Source: Oceanidesulfovibrio marinus (GTDB lineage Bacteria > Desulfobacterota > Desulfovibrionia > Desulfovibrionales > Desulfovibrionaceae). Taken from it: a stretch of 64,000 nucleotides of DNA. The DNA lies in contig NZ_CP039543.1 in the NCBI RefSeq assembly GCF_013085545.1, forward strand, positions 3,689,322-3,753,321. Reading direction: 5' to 3'. The notes below the pieces were generated by a model that worked only from the letters and a program-made list of their open reading frames with translations, was not told the origin of the DNA and searched no databases. The position numbers and the translations under genes were made by a program. This document shows positions 35,381 through 48,835 of the stretch, piece after piece; positions within the stretch are counted from its first letter, which is position 1, and the number at the start of each line of letters is the position of its first letter.

Positions 35381-36229
35381 TTACATCCCCCCACCCAGGT
35401 ACGCCCAGTACCAATCCCCGAACAGCACGTAGAGCATGCCGCCCAGGCTCAGGAACGGGCCGAAGGGCACCATGGTCGGTTCTTCGGACTGGTTCATCCG
35501 GTTGTACACGATGTAGCCGAAGATGGCGGTGACGCCGGCGGCGAGCAGGACGAAGGGCAGCGAGGCCCAGCCGCTCCACGCGCCAAGCAGGAGCATGAGC
35601 TTAATGTCGCCCGTGCCCAGGCCTTCCATGCCCTTCAGCTTACGGTAGAGGAACTGCAGCAGCCAGAAGAGGCCGCCGCCGATGGCTGCGCCGACGAGCG
35701 ACTCCGTGAGGGTGGGCCAGCCCAGGGCCGGCCGCAGCACGAAGTACGCCCCGGCCAGGGCCAGCACGGCGCCCGGCAGGGTCAGGATATCGGGCAGGAT
35801 ATAGGAGTCGAAGTCGATGAAGCTGGCCACGATGAGGATGCCGCCGATGACCATGTGCACGCCGAAGACGCCCAGGGACCATTCCCAGCCGGTGGAGTAG
35901 GCGGCGGTGGTCAGGTGCAGGGGGAACTTCAGGGCCAGGCCAAAGGCCCAGAGCCCGGAGACGAGCTCCACCAGGGGGTAGCGCCAGCTGATGGGCTTGG
36001 CGCAGGCGCGGCACCTGCCACGCAGAATAAGGAAGGAAACGACGGGGATGTTCTCCCACCAGGCGAGCGGGTGGTCGCATTTGGGGCATTTGGAGCCGGG
36101 AAAGACAATAGACTCGCCGCTCAGGTAGCGGTGCACGCAGACGTTGTAGAACGATCCGAGCAGCAGGCCGAGGAAGAAGGCCAGGCCCGGGTAGACGTGG
36201 TCCAGTATCTCCAGAGTCGCAGGGCTCAT
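35381..36229 (-). CDS. Prepilin peptidase / N-methyltransferase (A24)
   Basis: 282 residues. Cytoplasmic methylase domain with two Cys pairs (CPKCDHPLAWWENIPVVSF...CRACAKPISWRYPLVELVSG), then seven or so membrane segments with the two catalytic aspartates in FIDFDSYILPD and GLGTGDIKLML. It cleaves and N-methylates type IV prepilins or type II pseudopilins at the inner membrane. The 103-residue membrane protein upstream overlaps its start by 4 bp. No pilin genes are in the window. Confidence 0.94.
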   Translation of the reverse strand: MSPATLEILDHVYPGLAFFLGLLLGSFYNVCVHRYLSGESIVFPGSKCPKCDHPLAWWENIPVVSFLILRGRCRACAKPISWRYPLVELVSGLWAFGLALKFPLHLTTAAYSTGWEWSLGVFGVHMVIGGILIVASFIDFDSYILPDILTLPGAVLALAGAYFVLRPALGWPTLTESLVGAAIGGGLFWLLQFLYRKLKGMEGLGTGDIKLMLLLGAWSGWASLPFVLLAAGVTAIFGYIVYNRMNQSEEPTMVPFGPFLSLGGMLYVLFGDWYWAYLGGGM

Positions 36230-36537
36230 GCCGTGTCGTCTCCCTGGTTGGCGGCGCGTTTCGCGTCGTAGTAGTCGCCAATTTTGTCAAGCAGCTTGAT
36301 GCCCCGCCGCCAGAGCTTGAGCCCCACCAGCCACCAGAGCAGGAAGGCCACGCCGCCGACCACGGCGAGGACGGCGTACTCCATCTGGCCGCGGATTCCC
36401 GTGACGAGCACAATGAGGATGGTCAGCCGATAGGCCAGCCAGACGTAGACGATGATCGCGACGAGCATGGCGATGAGCAATGCGCCGGACACGATGTTCT
36501 CGGTGATGCGGTAGCGATTCGACGAAGGCGTGGTCAC
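36226..36537 (-). CDS. Small membrane protein coupled to prepilin peptidase
   Basis: 103 residues from a GTG at 36537. Two membrane segments (NIVSGALLIAMLVAIIVYVWLAY and YAVLAVVGGVAFLLWWLVGLKLW) and a charged tail. The 4-bp overlap with the peptidase gene suggests joint expression. No family recognised; the start is the best of several options because the frame upstream has low coding character. Confidence 0.6.
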   Translation of the reverse strand: MTTPSSNRYRITENIVSGALLIAMLVAIIVYVWLAYRLTILIVLVTGIRGQMEYAVLAVVGGVAFLLWWLVGLKLWRRGIKLLDKIGDYYDAKRAANQGDDTA

Positions 36538-36811
36538 ATTTGCTCCATATCCAGAATGGGTTGCGTCGTCGCACCTAGTGGTGGCACAAGGACCGCGGGC
36601 TGGCAAGGGAATTCGGTTGCCAGCCGGAGCACGGCGGTATACATCGGGGACGTCCGACTTCACAGCGGTGCGGGCAGCCTCAGGACCGCCGGGAACAGCC
36701 GTGACACGGGGCTTTTCGAACCGCTTGCCCGCCGCGGCCGGATGACGTATCCAGTGAAATTCCTTAACGACGCCCTCAACCGCAAGACTTTTTCCCATTT
36801 TTGTACAGCCT

Positions 36812-40099
<3,288 letters not shown>

Positions 40100-40121
40100 C
40101 CACTACGAGAGAAACGACGTC

Positions 40122-41525
<1,404 letters not shown>

Positions 41526-41810
41526 GCGCTCGAACCTCATCAAATACAAGTACACACGGCCGGCGTATCCAGAAGCGCGGTCCGCCAGATGCAACAGGTT
41601 GCAAGGCGGATTGTGCGCAGGGTGCGCCGGCTGTTTTGCGTCCGGCGGCCCGGCATCCATGTATGGGAAGGAAGATGCCCGAGGCGGCTGTCGCGCCAGG
41701 GCTGGGGATGGACGATTCGGCCGGGTCACGGCGCGTGATGGACATCGCCGAAGCCTGGCCGCGTGTGCTCTTGTGTTGCGTAGGGAGATGGCCCGGATGT
41801 TTGCCGCGCC
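41526..41810. other. Intergenic region between purF and the histidine kinase
   Basis: 285 bp between convergent genes without a convincing ORF. One neat nested hairpin lies at 41581-41610: TCCGCC/GGCGGA outside, TGCAAC/GTTGCA inside. It has no U-tract, so it would be at most a weak terminator. Confidence 0.4.
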
Positions 41811-43184
41811 CTAGGCGGTCATGTCGCCAGCCTTGCGGCTTCCGTTGGCGACCGCTGGCAGCACCACATGGAAGGTGGCGCCGTGTCCGAGCTCGGACTC
41901 CGCCCAGATGGACCCGCCGTAGTGCTCCACGATCTCCCGGCAGATGGACAACCCCAGGCCGGTCCCGCGCTCCACGCCGTCGGGCAGGGTGTCGTCACGC
42001 TTGGCTTGGTGGAAGGTATCGAAGATGGCGGAGAGCTCGTGCTTCGGGATGCCGGGGCCGGTATCCGCAACAGAAAGCCGAACGGCGCCGCCGTTGTGCT
42101 CCTCCCGCGTCCGCAGCCGCACCGTGCCGCCCGGCGAGAACTTTACGGCGTTGTCGAGCAGGTTGATGAGCACCTGCATGATCCTGTCCGGATCGGCCTC
42201 GATCAGCGGCGTGTTGAGGTTGATATCCAGCTCCACACGGCATCGTTTGGCCTTGGCTCGGAAGCGCACAGCCTCCTCTGCCCGCTCCGCCAGGGTGGCG
42301 AAGTCGAATACCTCGTCCTTCCACACGGTGGTGCCGGACTCGATCTTGGAGATGTCCAGGAGGTCGGAGATGAGCCGCGTGAGCCGCCTGGTCTCCTCGT
42401 GGATGATGCCGAGGTTCTCGCTGATGCGTTTCGCCCGCAGGTTGGTCTTGGCGGACTCGGCGGCGTTGCCCAGGAAGGATCGCTTGAAGTCCCTGTCGAT
42501 GATCTTGGCAAAGCCCTGAATGGCGGTCAGGGGGGTGCGCAGGTCGTGCGACACGGCCGAGAGGAAGTTGGACTTCAGGGCGTCGAGCTGGGTGAGCCGC
42601 CGGTTGGCCTCCTCCAGTTCCCTGGCCTTGGCCTCCAGATCCAGGGTGCGCTCCTCCACAAGCTCTTCCAGACGGCGGTTCATGGCAGCCAGCTCGTCTT
42701 CCGTGCGCTTGCGGTCGGTGATGTCCCTGGCCACGGCGACCACGTATGTTTCGTCGCCCATGCGCACGATGCGCAGGGAGAACTCCACCGGGATGATCTC
42801 GCCCCCGCGCTCCAGCTCTGTCTCGATGGCGTCCAGCAGCCGGCTTGTGTCTCCGGCCTTGGCCAGGCGCGCGTCTATCTGCTCTTCGGTGATGGGCTGC
42901 AGGATGGATGAGAACGGGCTGCCCGTGATCTCCTCCTCGGGCCGTTGCAGCAGCTGGGAGGCCGAGACGTTGCAGTCCACCACCAGGCCGTCTTCGGCCG
43001 AGGCGAGGAAAATGGCCTCGTTGGTCTGGTCCAGCAGCGCGCGGAACCGTTCGAGCTCGAAGATGCGGCTCTGCAGCTCGGGGTAGTAGCTCTTGCGGAT
43101 GGAACGTTCGCCCAGCCCGATAAGCTTGTCCCGTAGCGCATCCGGTGAGTCTGGAGGAGATTTGCCGTCAGAGCGCCTGTGCAT
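41811..43184 (-). CDS. PAS-domain sensor histidine kinase, soluble
   Basis: 457 residues without membrane segments. A PAS domain at about 45-175 (FRALLDQTNEAIFLASAEDGLVVDCNVSASQLL; YVVAVARDITDRKRTEDEL) is followed by a coiled coil, the HisKA H-box SAVSHDLRTPLTAIQGF and an ATPase domain with LINLLDNAVKF, VADTGPGIP and GTGLGLSICREIVEHYGG. The signal is cytoplasmic and unknown. It overlaps the Fe-alcohol dehydrogenase gene by 17 bp. No response regulator adjoins. Confidence 0.92.
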   Translation of the reverse strand: MHRRSDGKSPPDSPDALRDKLIGLGERSIRKSYYPELQSRIFELERFRALLDQTNEAIFLASAEDGLVVDCNVSASQLLQRPEEEITGSPFSSILQPITEEQIDARLAKAGDTSRLLDAIETELERGGEIIPVEFSLRIVRMGDETYVVAVARDITDRKRTEDELAAMNRRLEELVEERTLDLEAKARELEEANRRLTQLDALKSNFLSAVSHDLRTPLTAIQGFAKIIDRDFKRSFLGNAAESAKTNLRAKRISENLGIIHEETRRLTRLISDLLDISKIESGTTVWKDEVFDFATLAERAEEAVRFRAKAKRCRVELDINLNTPLIEADPDRIMQVLINLLDNAVKFSPGGTVRLRTREEHNGGAVRLSVADTGPGIPKHELSAIFDTFHQAKRDDTLPDGVERGTGLGLSICREIVEHYGGSIWAESELGHGATFHVVLPAVANGSRKAGDMTA

Positions 43185-44337
43185 AGATCGCCTCGAGCTC
43201 TTCAGGGGTCACCGCGACCGGGTTGGTCGCCAGGCAGGGATCATGGAATGCGTGCTGGGCCAGGGAGGTGAGGTCCTCGGCCTTCACGCCGAGGTCCGCA
43301 AGGCGCTGTGTGATGCCGGCCTTGCGTTTGAGCCGCTGCACGGCCTCCAGCACGGCCTCTTTCTTCGCGTCGGGCTCCATGTCGTCGGTGATTGCGGCGC
43401 CCATGGCCTTGCCGACCTCAATGTATCGCATCTGCGCCGAGGAGAAGTTGAAGTCGATGACGTAGTCCAGCAGCACGGCGTTGCAGACCCCGTGGGGCAG
43501 GTCCAGAAGGCCGCCCAGGCTGTGGGCCATGGCGTGCACGGCGCCAAGGATGGCGTTGGAAAAGGCGATGCCTGCGTAGAGGGAGCCGAGCATCATGCCG
43601 GCGCGGGCCTCCAGGTCGCTGCCGCGTTCCAGGGCCGCGGGCAGGGAGTGCGTGATGCGTCGCACCGCCTCCAGGGCGAAGAGGTCCGTGATGGGCGAGT
43701 TGGCGTTGGACACGTACGCCTCGATGGCGTGTGTCAGGGCGTCCATGCCGGTGTGCGCCGTCAGATTTCTGTCCATGGTCATGGTCAGGGCGGGATCGAT
43801 GAGCGCCACGTCCGGCACCACGCTTTTGGAGACGATGGCGATCTTCGCGTTGTGCGCGCTGTCCGTGATGATGGCGAACTGGGAGACGTCGGCCGAACTG
43901 CCCGCCGTGGTGGGGATGCAGACCATGGGTGGGCCGGGATTAGGCACGGCGTCCACGCCTTCGAAATCGAGAATGTGCTGCTGGTTGGAATGGACAATGC
44001 CCACCCCTTTGGCCAGGTCGAGGACGCTGCCGCCGCCCACGGCTACGATGGAGTCGCAGCCCTCCTGCTCGTAGCGGGCCGCTCCGGCCATCACCTGCGT
44101 GTCGCGCGGGTTGGGGGAGACGTCCACGAACATCGAGTACCCGAGGCCGTACTCCTCAAGGCTCTTGCAGACATGGTCTGTCCAACCGCTGGACATGACG
44201 CCCGGGTCGCTGATGACGAGGGACTTTCTGGCGCTGAGGTTGTGAACGTATCGCCCGGCCAGGGAAGCGGCTCCGTGGCCGAAGATGAACTCCGGAGCAA
44301 CGAACTTGCGCAGGTCAAGCAGTGTTTCGGCGACCAT
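43168..44337 (-). CDS. Iron-containing (class III) alcohol dehydrogenase
   Basis: 389 residues. NAD-binding GGGSVLDLAKGVGI and the metal-site motifs SSADVSQFAIIT, HTGMDALTHAIEAYVSN and AVHAMAHSLGGLLDLPHGVCNAVLL are all present. Members oxidise primary alcohols or reduce aldehydes with NAD(H); ethanol or 1,3-propanediol are usual in Desulfovibrio. It is the first gene of a pair with the histidine kinase. Confidence 0.94.
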   Translation of the reverse strand: MVAETLLDLRKFVAPEFIFGHGAASLAGRYVHNLSARKSLVISDPGVMSSGWTDHVCKSLEEYGLGYSMFVDVSPNPRDTQVMAGAARYEQEGCDSIVAVGGGSVLDLAKGVGIVHSNQQHILDFEGVDAVPNPGPPMVCIPTTAGSSADVSQFAIITDSAHNAKIAIVSKSVVPDVALIDPALTMTMDRNLTAHTGMDALTHAIEAYVSNANSPITDLFALEAVRRITHSLPAALERGSDLEARAGMMLGSLYAGIAFSNAILGAVHAMAHSLGGLLDLPHGVCNAVLLDYVIDFNFSSAQMRYIEVGKAMGAAITDDMEPDAKKEAVLEAVQRLKRKAGITQRLADLGVKAEDLTSLAQHAFHDPCLATNPVAVTPEELEAIYAQAL

Positions 44338-44468
44338 GGCGTCCTTCCTTGTGAGGTGAGGCTGGCTGGATTATCGGACGACAGTCTCCATACAAAAAAA
44401 CTGTACCAATTCATTCTGGAAAAGCAAAGTTCGAATAATCAGATGCCCTTTGTCACTCCTGCCATGTA

Positions 44469-45215
44469 TTACGACAGCCAGATCAGATTTGCGTGCCGGC
44501 CGCTGGTGCGCGCTGCTCTATAGGAAAAGAAAGTACGTGGCAGGGAAAAGGTGCAGAGGTCGATGGCGTAGATGTTGTCGGCCGGGACTCCCGCTGTCAC
44601 AAGCTGGTCGTGCGTCAGCTTCCATAGGTTCACACGCATGGTGTTGCGATCCACATAGGGCTCGAATGCGGGGCCGAACTCTGCGTCAAAGTTGGTGAAC
44701 TCGCTGGCCGAGGGCCCCAGGGACGGTCCTCTGACCGCGGCAAGGCTGTCCGGGGAGACGCCGTAGTGGTCGCACAGGGCGGCCACGGCCGAGAGCGGGA
44801 GCTCCTGGGCGTTGCCGCGCCAGCCCACGTGGAGCGCGGCCACGAAGGCGCCGCCGCGGTGGGCGATGAGCACGGGCTGGCAGTCTGCGGTCTTGATGAC
44901 CAGGGCGCGGCCCGGCTCCGCCGTGGTCAGGCCGTCGGCCTCGGCCTCGCCGTCCGCCTCGATGTCGCCGGGCGGCGGGTCCAGCAGGATATCCACCCCG
45001 TGCACCTGCTTTGCCTCGACCCAGTGGGTGAAGCCGAGTCGTTTTTGCAGGGCCATGCGGTTGGCGCGCACGGCCGCCGGATCGTCCCCCACGGTGAAGG
45101 AGATGTTGCCCGCGTCAAAGGGGTCCATGCTCGCGCCGCCTTCGCGCGTCTGGAAGAAGCAGCCCACCCGGTCCGCGAGTCCCGGAAAGGCAAACGGAAT
45201 GCCGGTCACGTCCAT
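44469..45215 (-). CDS. pgeF: Laccase-domain (PgeF/YfiH) purine nucleoside/peptidoglycan enzyme
   Basis: 248 residues. The Cys/His metal motifs KQVHGVDIL, KTADCQPVLIA and ALHVGWRGNAQELP are present. Proteins of this family have been called polyphenol oxidases, but are known to act on purine nucleosides and to edit L-Ser in UDP-MurNAc peptides. The start ATG lies 10 bp inside the 3' end of the 5-FCL gene, so the two are coupled. Confidence 0.9.
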   Translation of the reverse strand: MDVTGIPFAFPGLADRVGCFFQTREGGASMDPFDAGNISFTVGDDPAAVRANRMALQKRLGFTHWVEAKQVHGVDILLDPPPGDIEADGEAEADGLTTAEPGRALVIKTADCQPVLIAHRGGAFVAALHVGWRGNAQELPLSAVAALCDHYGVSPDSLAAVRGPSLGPSASEFTNFDAEFGPAFEPYVDRNTMRVNLWKLTHDQLVTAGVPADNIYAIDLCTFSLPRTFFSYRAARTSGRHANLIWLS

Positions 45216-45835
45216 ATCAGTTCCTTGTCGCTCGCAACGGCGGCTACGGGCCGGTCCCAGCCGTCCACGGGCAGGGAGCGGACTACCTGGAAGTCGAAGG
45301 CGAGGCCGATGGCGAGGCTTTTCGTGTACGGTTGGGAGACGAGCAGGCGGTCGTAGTAGCCGCCGCCCTGGCCCAGGCGGAAGCCGCGGCGGTCGAAGGC
45401 CAGGGCCGGGACCACGATGAGGTCCACGCGCTCCGGCTCCACCGGGCTGCAGGTCGTGGGGTCGGGCTCCGGGATGGAGTAGAGCCCAGGCGCGAGGTCG
45501 TGCTGCGAGCGAACGCAGGCCAGCTCCATTTCGCCGGGAGTTGCAGGCAGGCAGCGCGGCAGCAGCACGGTTTTTTGCTCCTGCCAGGCTGATTGCAGCA
45601 GCAGGTCCGTGGCCGTCTCGCCGCGGCAGCCCACATAGAGCAGCACGGTCTGGGCCTCGCGCCAGTGCCGCAGGTCCAGGATGTGCTCCTGGGCGCGCCG
45701 GCTCTTGGCTGCGGACTGCTCTGCTGGCAGGGAGGCGCGCATGGCCCGGAATCGCTGACGCAGCTCATCCTTGCCGATCGTGCCGGAAACAGAGGACGCG
45801 TGTGCGCCGGGGGGACCGAAGCTGCGCGATGCCAT
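45206..45835 (-). CDS. 5-Formyltetrahydrofolate cyclo-ligase
   Basis: 209 residues. ATP- and folate-binding motifs: KDELRQRFRAMR at about 22-33, VLLYVGCRGE, and FDRRGFRLGQGGGYYDRLL. It turns 5-formyl-THF into 5,10-methenyl-THF. Internal starts at the second Met are possible. It overlaps pgeF by 10 bp. Confidence 0.9.
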   Translation of the reverse strand: MASRSFGPPGAHASSVSGTIGKDELRQRFRAMRASLPAEQSAAKSRRAQEHILDLRHWREAQTVLLYVGCRGETATDLLLQSAWQEQKTVLLPRCLPATPGEMELACVRSQHDLAPGLYSIPEPDPTTCSPVEPERVDLIVVPALAFDRRGFRLGQGGGYYDRLLVSQPYTKSLAIGLAFDFQVVRSLPVDGWDRPVAAVASDKELIWT

Positions 45836-45969
45836 GCACCCTGTGTAGCACGGTGTGGCGCAGGAGAAAACCGGGCCGAATCCTTGCCAAGTTGCCGGCG
45901 CTTTGGGAAAATCAAGAATGGTCCGACAACAATCCGGCCCCTGAACCGGAATCGCACAAGGAGCGAGGC

Positions 45970-46668
45970 ATGAGCGGCACGAGCGAGTACATATTCGTTG
46001 GAGTGGGAGACGTGCACGACAATGTGGACATGCTGGCGCGCATCCCGGAGCTGAAAGACGCCTACGGGATCATCGTCAGCGGCGACCTGACCAACGGCGG
46101 CGGACCGGCCCAGGCCGGCAACGTGCTGAACGCCGTGCGTTCGGCCAACCCCTACGTCTTTGCGCAGCTCGGCAACATGGACAAGCCGGAGGTAAACGGC
46201 TTTCTGGAGAAGCAGGGCGTGAACATCCATGCCCAGGCGCGGCCCCTGTTGAAGGACGGTGATGCGCCGGCCGGAACACGGCCCGGCATTCTCGGCGTAG
46301 GCATGTCCAACTACACGCCGTTCGGCACGCCGTCCGAGGTTTCGGACGCGCAGCTCGGCGAATGGCTGGACGCGGCTTACGCCAAGGCCGACGGCTTCGA
46401 CCCCTTGCTGCTGGTGGTGCACAATCCGCCGGTCAACACCAAAACGGACGTGGCCGGCGGCGGCCACGTGGGCAGCCAGACCGTACGCGCCTTTCTGGAG
46501 CGGACGCAGCCGCCGGTCTGCCTGACCGGGCACATCCACGAGTCCATGGCCGAGGACTTCGTGGGCAAGACCAAGGTCATCAATCCGGGCGCGCTCCGCG
46601 GCGGCGGTTACGTGCTCATCACTGTCTCGGGCAACGGCATCGAGGCCGAATTGAAGCAGGTGCGCTGA
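45970..46668 (+). CDS. Metallophosphoesterase (calcineurin-like)
   Basis: 232 residues from ATG 45970 with an AAGGAGCG site. The five metal-binding blocks are visible: GVGDVHDN, SGDLTNGG, QLGNMDKP, VVHNPP and TGHIHES. Substrate is unknown; the family cleaves phosphodiesters or monophosphates. Divergent from the 5-FCL gene and followed by a two-way terminator. Confidence 0.88.
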   Translation: MSGTSEYIFVGVGDVHDNVDMLARIPELKDAYGIIVSGDLTNGGGPAQAGNVLNAVRSANPYVFAQLGNMDKPEVNGFLEKQGVNIHAQARPLLKDGDAPAGTRPGILGVGMSNYTPFGTPSEVSDAQLGEWLDAAYAKADGFDPLLLVVHNPPVNTKTDVAGGGHVGSQTVRAFLERTQPPVCLTGHIHESMAEDFVGKTKVINPGALRGGGYVLITVSGNGIEAELKQVR

Positions 46669-46732
46669 GTACGCTTTCTACCTGTCCAGTGGTGCTGCCG
46701 CCTGCCGCGCTCACCGAAAGAAGGCACCACGC

Positions 46733-46776
46733 AAAAAACCGCCCGGCTCCTGAGTTGCAGAAGCCGGGCGGTTTCC
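46733..46776 (-). terminator. Bidirectional terminator between convergent genes
   Basis: ACCGCCCGGCT / AGCCGGGCGGT stem with six T residues on the minus-strand side and three on the plus. It serves the phosphoesterase and the gene at 46807. Confidence 0.88.
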
Positions 46777-46806
46777 GATTGATTTCTGGACGGCTGCGGC
46801 CGGGGA

Positions 46807-47109
46807 TCATCCCAATAGGCCGAGCAGCTTGTAGACCCGCTCCGGGTCCAGGCCTCCGTGTGCAGCGGTGAGCTCTTCGGCTCCGGCAGCCTGGACGCGC
46901 TGCACCATGGCCTTGGCGCTTTCTTCGTCCAGCGTTTCGGTGGGCGGAGTCATGGAGTAGCGCAGGTGCACGGAGTCCGTGGTTCCTGCGGTAGCGGTCT
47001 GTTTGGTTTCCGCGTCGCGTTCCGCTTTGTTGGCGGCCTGCGTCTGCTCGGTGCTCTTGTCCGGCCGGTTCAACCCGGCAGGGCCGTTGATCTGATCGAT
47101 AGTGTTCAT
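46807..47109 (-). CDS. Small protein, FlgM-like in layout, unassigned
   Basis: 100 residues from ATG 47109. Charged, disordered first half rich in Ala/Lys/Gln, then DSVHLRYSMTPP and a helical tail ending GGLDPERVYKLLGLLG. The order (short N-terminal signature MNTIDQINGP, a D.V.L patch, C-terminal helix) resembles anti-sigma-28 factors, but the key FlgM residues are not convincing. It overlaps nothing; the next gene upstream is 13 bp away and probably in the same operon. Confidence 0.55.
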   Translation of the reverse strand: MNTIDQINGPAGLNRPDKSTEQTQAANKAERDAETKQTATAGTTDSVHLRYSMTPPTETLDEESAKAMVQRVQAAGAEELTAAHGGLDPERVYKLLGLLG

Positions 47110-47122
47110 GGCGTTCTCCTCG

Positions 47123-47467
47123 CTACTGGACAGGGCCGTCTTCGCCCAAAGCCGTGGCGAGATAGGTGACGCCGTCGGCGGTGCGGCATTCCTCTGCCAG
47201 AATGCAGCCGCGCGTGCCAGCATGGTGAAACGACGCCATGAGCTCGGCGTACGCCGCGCGGTCCTCCTCGGTCATGGACGCGGGGAGGTTGTAACGTTCT
47301 GCGAAGGCCACGAGCTTGCGCAGCCCGCCGGCGAGCTCGCGGTACTCGTTGAGCAGCTTGTCCCGCAGCCCGGCTTCCTTGACGCCGGCCAGCACGGCGG
47401 AGCGCAGGTCGTGGTTCATGCGGCCGGAGCCGCGTTCGTTGAGTAGTGCATATGCCTTGGATTTCAT
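47123..47467 (-). CDS. Unknown small helical protein
   Basis: 114 residues from ATG 47467 (KSKAYALLNERGSGRMNHDLRSAVLAG). Mainly helical, no membrane segment, no recognised domain. The layout beside a FlgM-like protein would suit a FlgN-type chaperone, which I cannot confirm. It precedes the 100-residue gene by 13 bp. Confidence 0.55.
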   Translation of the reverse strand: MKSKAYALLNERGSGRMNHDLRSAVLAGVKEAGLRDKLLNEYRELAGGLRKLVAFAERYNLPASMTEEDRAAYAELMASFHHAGTRGCILAEECRTADGVTYLATALGEDGPVQ

Positions 47468-47550
47468 GGGCTCCTCCCAGACTTCCTTTCTGTGCGTTGC
47501 ATCCTTGGAATTCCTGCTGGAATGCAAGCAAGATGCGGACCATGCAAAGA

Positions 47551-47585
47551 AAAGAAACGATCCCGGCATGTTGACCGGGATCGTT
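47551..47585 (-). terminator. Rho-independent terminator of the SH3 lipoprotein gene
   Basis: Stem AACGATCCCGG / CCGGGATCGTT, then TTCTTTTCTTT on the minus strand, 47 bp beyond the lipoprotein stop. Confidence 0.85.
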
Positions 47586-47632
47586 CTGTGCCTGAGAGCC
47601 GAGTCGTCAAAAAATAAACGGCCTGGGGGGGC

Positions 47633-48034
47633 CTAGAGCACCACGGGCGGCTGCTCGCTCTTGGGCTCCTCCGACTCTTTCTTCTCTGGTTGCGCTTCCT
47701 TGTACTCGGGCGCCTTGGACTCCGGCTTGGGGATGTTGAACCCGGAGAGGAACGCGCCATACGACCAGCCCACATGGTGGTTGGGCGTGCGGATCTTGAT
47801 CCAGTTGTAGCGGCGGCTCAGCACATCCACGCTCTGGCCGCGGCTGATGACATCCAGGACAGGGGCGTTGATGGACGGATCGGCGCGGACATTGAGCCGG
47901 TATGCGGTAACGGTGCTGGTCCGGCTGATATAGCTGCTCCCCCCGGTGTTGGAGGCGCAACCCAGGGCGACGAGGCACGACGCAAAAGCGCATGCCAGCA
48001 AGAGACGGAGCGGAAGACGGGAACGCGTGTGCAT
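47633..48034 (-). CDS. SH3b-domain lipoprotein
   Basis: 133 residues from ATG 48034. A lipoprotein signal peptide (LLLACAFASCLVALGCASN) has a lipobox LxxC variant, with Cys26 the likely lipid site. It is followed by a bacterial SH3 domain: TAYRLNVRADPSINAPVLDVISRGQSVDVLSRRYNWIKI. A Lys/Glu/Pro-rich tail ends the protein. SH3b domains often bind cell wall; the target is unknown. Confidence 0.85.
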   Translation of the reverse strand: MHTRSRLPLRLLLACAFASCLVALGCASNTGGSSYISRTSTVTAYRLNVRADPSINAPVLDVISRGQSVDVLSRRYNWIKIRTPNHHVGWSYGAFLSGFNIPKPESKAPEYKEAQPEKKESEEPKSEQPPVVL

Positions 48035-48316
48035 GGCGGATCTCCTTTGCGAAGAATTGCAGCGCCGCAGGGAAGCCGCAGCAGCTTCCTGGGCTGCTGT
48101 CGCGGAAATGGCGCAGAGTCCGAATATACAACGTTTCCAGCGCAATTGCACGCAGGGAAGGTGAACAAGACATGCGGGGCTCCGGGGAAATGCGCAACAA
48201 TGCGCACGGCCCGTTGAAAAACCCGTCGAAATGACCGACACTTTTTTTGACCGGAAAACAGACGGCTGCTCGCATCAGGCCACAGGTTGCCAACCGAACA
48301 CGAGGGGGCGGAGAGC

Positions 48317-48799
48317 ATGAACACGAAGCGCGCCACGCTGGCCTACGGCGTGGGAGATGATGAAGAGCCCAGGCAGACGGGTGAGGCCGGCGGCTTTGCA
48401 GAAGGGGCGCACGGAGCTTCGGCCAGCACGCTGCTCCACGCCGGGGACGAGGTCCGGCCGTTTGACGCCGCGCCGTTTCCCAGTCTGGAGGAGGCGCGGG
48501 AGCGCGTCCAGAGCGTCCGCCAGTCCATGCCGGATGACGCCGGGCTGCACCGTCTGAGCGAGCGGCTCAAGGCGCTGGCCGATCCCTCACGCCTGGCCAT
48601 TCTCAACGCCCTGGCCATTGCCGAGCTGCGGGTGAGCGAGCTGGCCGAGGCCGTAGGCATGAGCCAATCCGCCGTTTCCCACCAGCTGCGCGTTCTCCGC
48701 GCGGCCCGGGTGGTGGCTGTGCGGCGTGAGGGCAAAAACGCCTGGTACAGCATGGCCGACGACGCCCTCGTCTGCCTTATCCGGCCGGGACAACAATGA
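48317..48799 (+). CDS. ArsR-family transcriptional regulator
   Basis: 160 residues from ATG 48317 with a GGGGGCGGAG site. After a ~75-residue variable N-terminus the winged helix-turn-helix is typical: LADPSRLAILNALAIAELRVSELAEAVGMSQSAVSHQLRVLRAARVVAVRREGKNAWYSM. The metal-site CxC (ELCVCDL) of ArsR/SmtB is absent (ELRVSEL), so it probably senses another metal or a redox signal, or none. Confidence 0.88.
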   Translation: MNTKRATLAYGVGDDEEPRQTGEAGGFAEGAHGASASTLLHAGDEVRPFDAAPFPSLEEARERVQSVRQSMPDDAGLHRLSERLKALADPSRLAILNALAIAELRVSELAEAVGMSQSAVSHQLRVLRAARVVAVRREGKNAWYSMADDALVCLIRPGQQ

Positions 48800-48835
48800 G
48801 CTGGCGCATGTACGCGCCGAGAGAACCGAAAGACA

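Noticed and set aside
46807-47109. Firm assignment as flgM
   Set aside because: Length and layout fit, but the conserved FlgM C-terminal motif cannot be seen.
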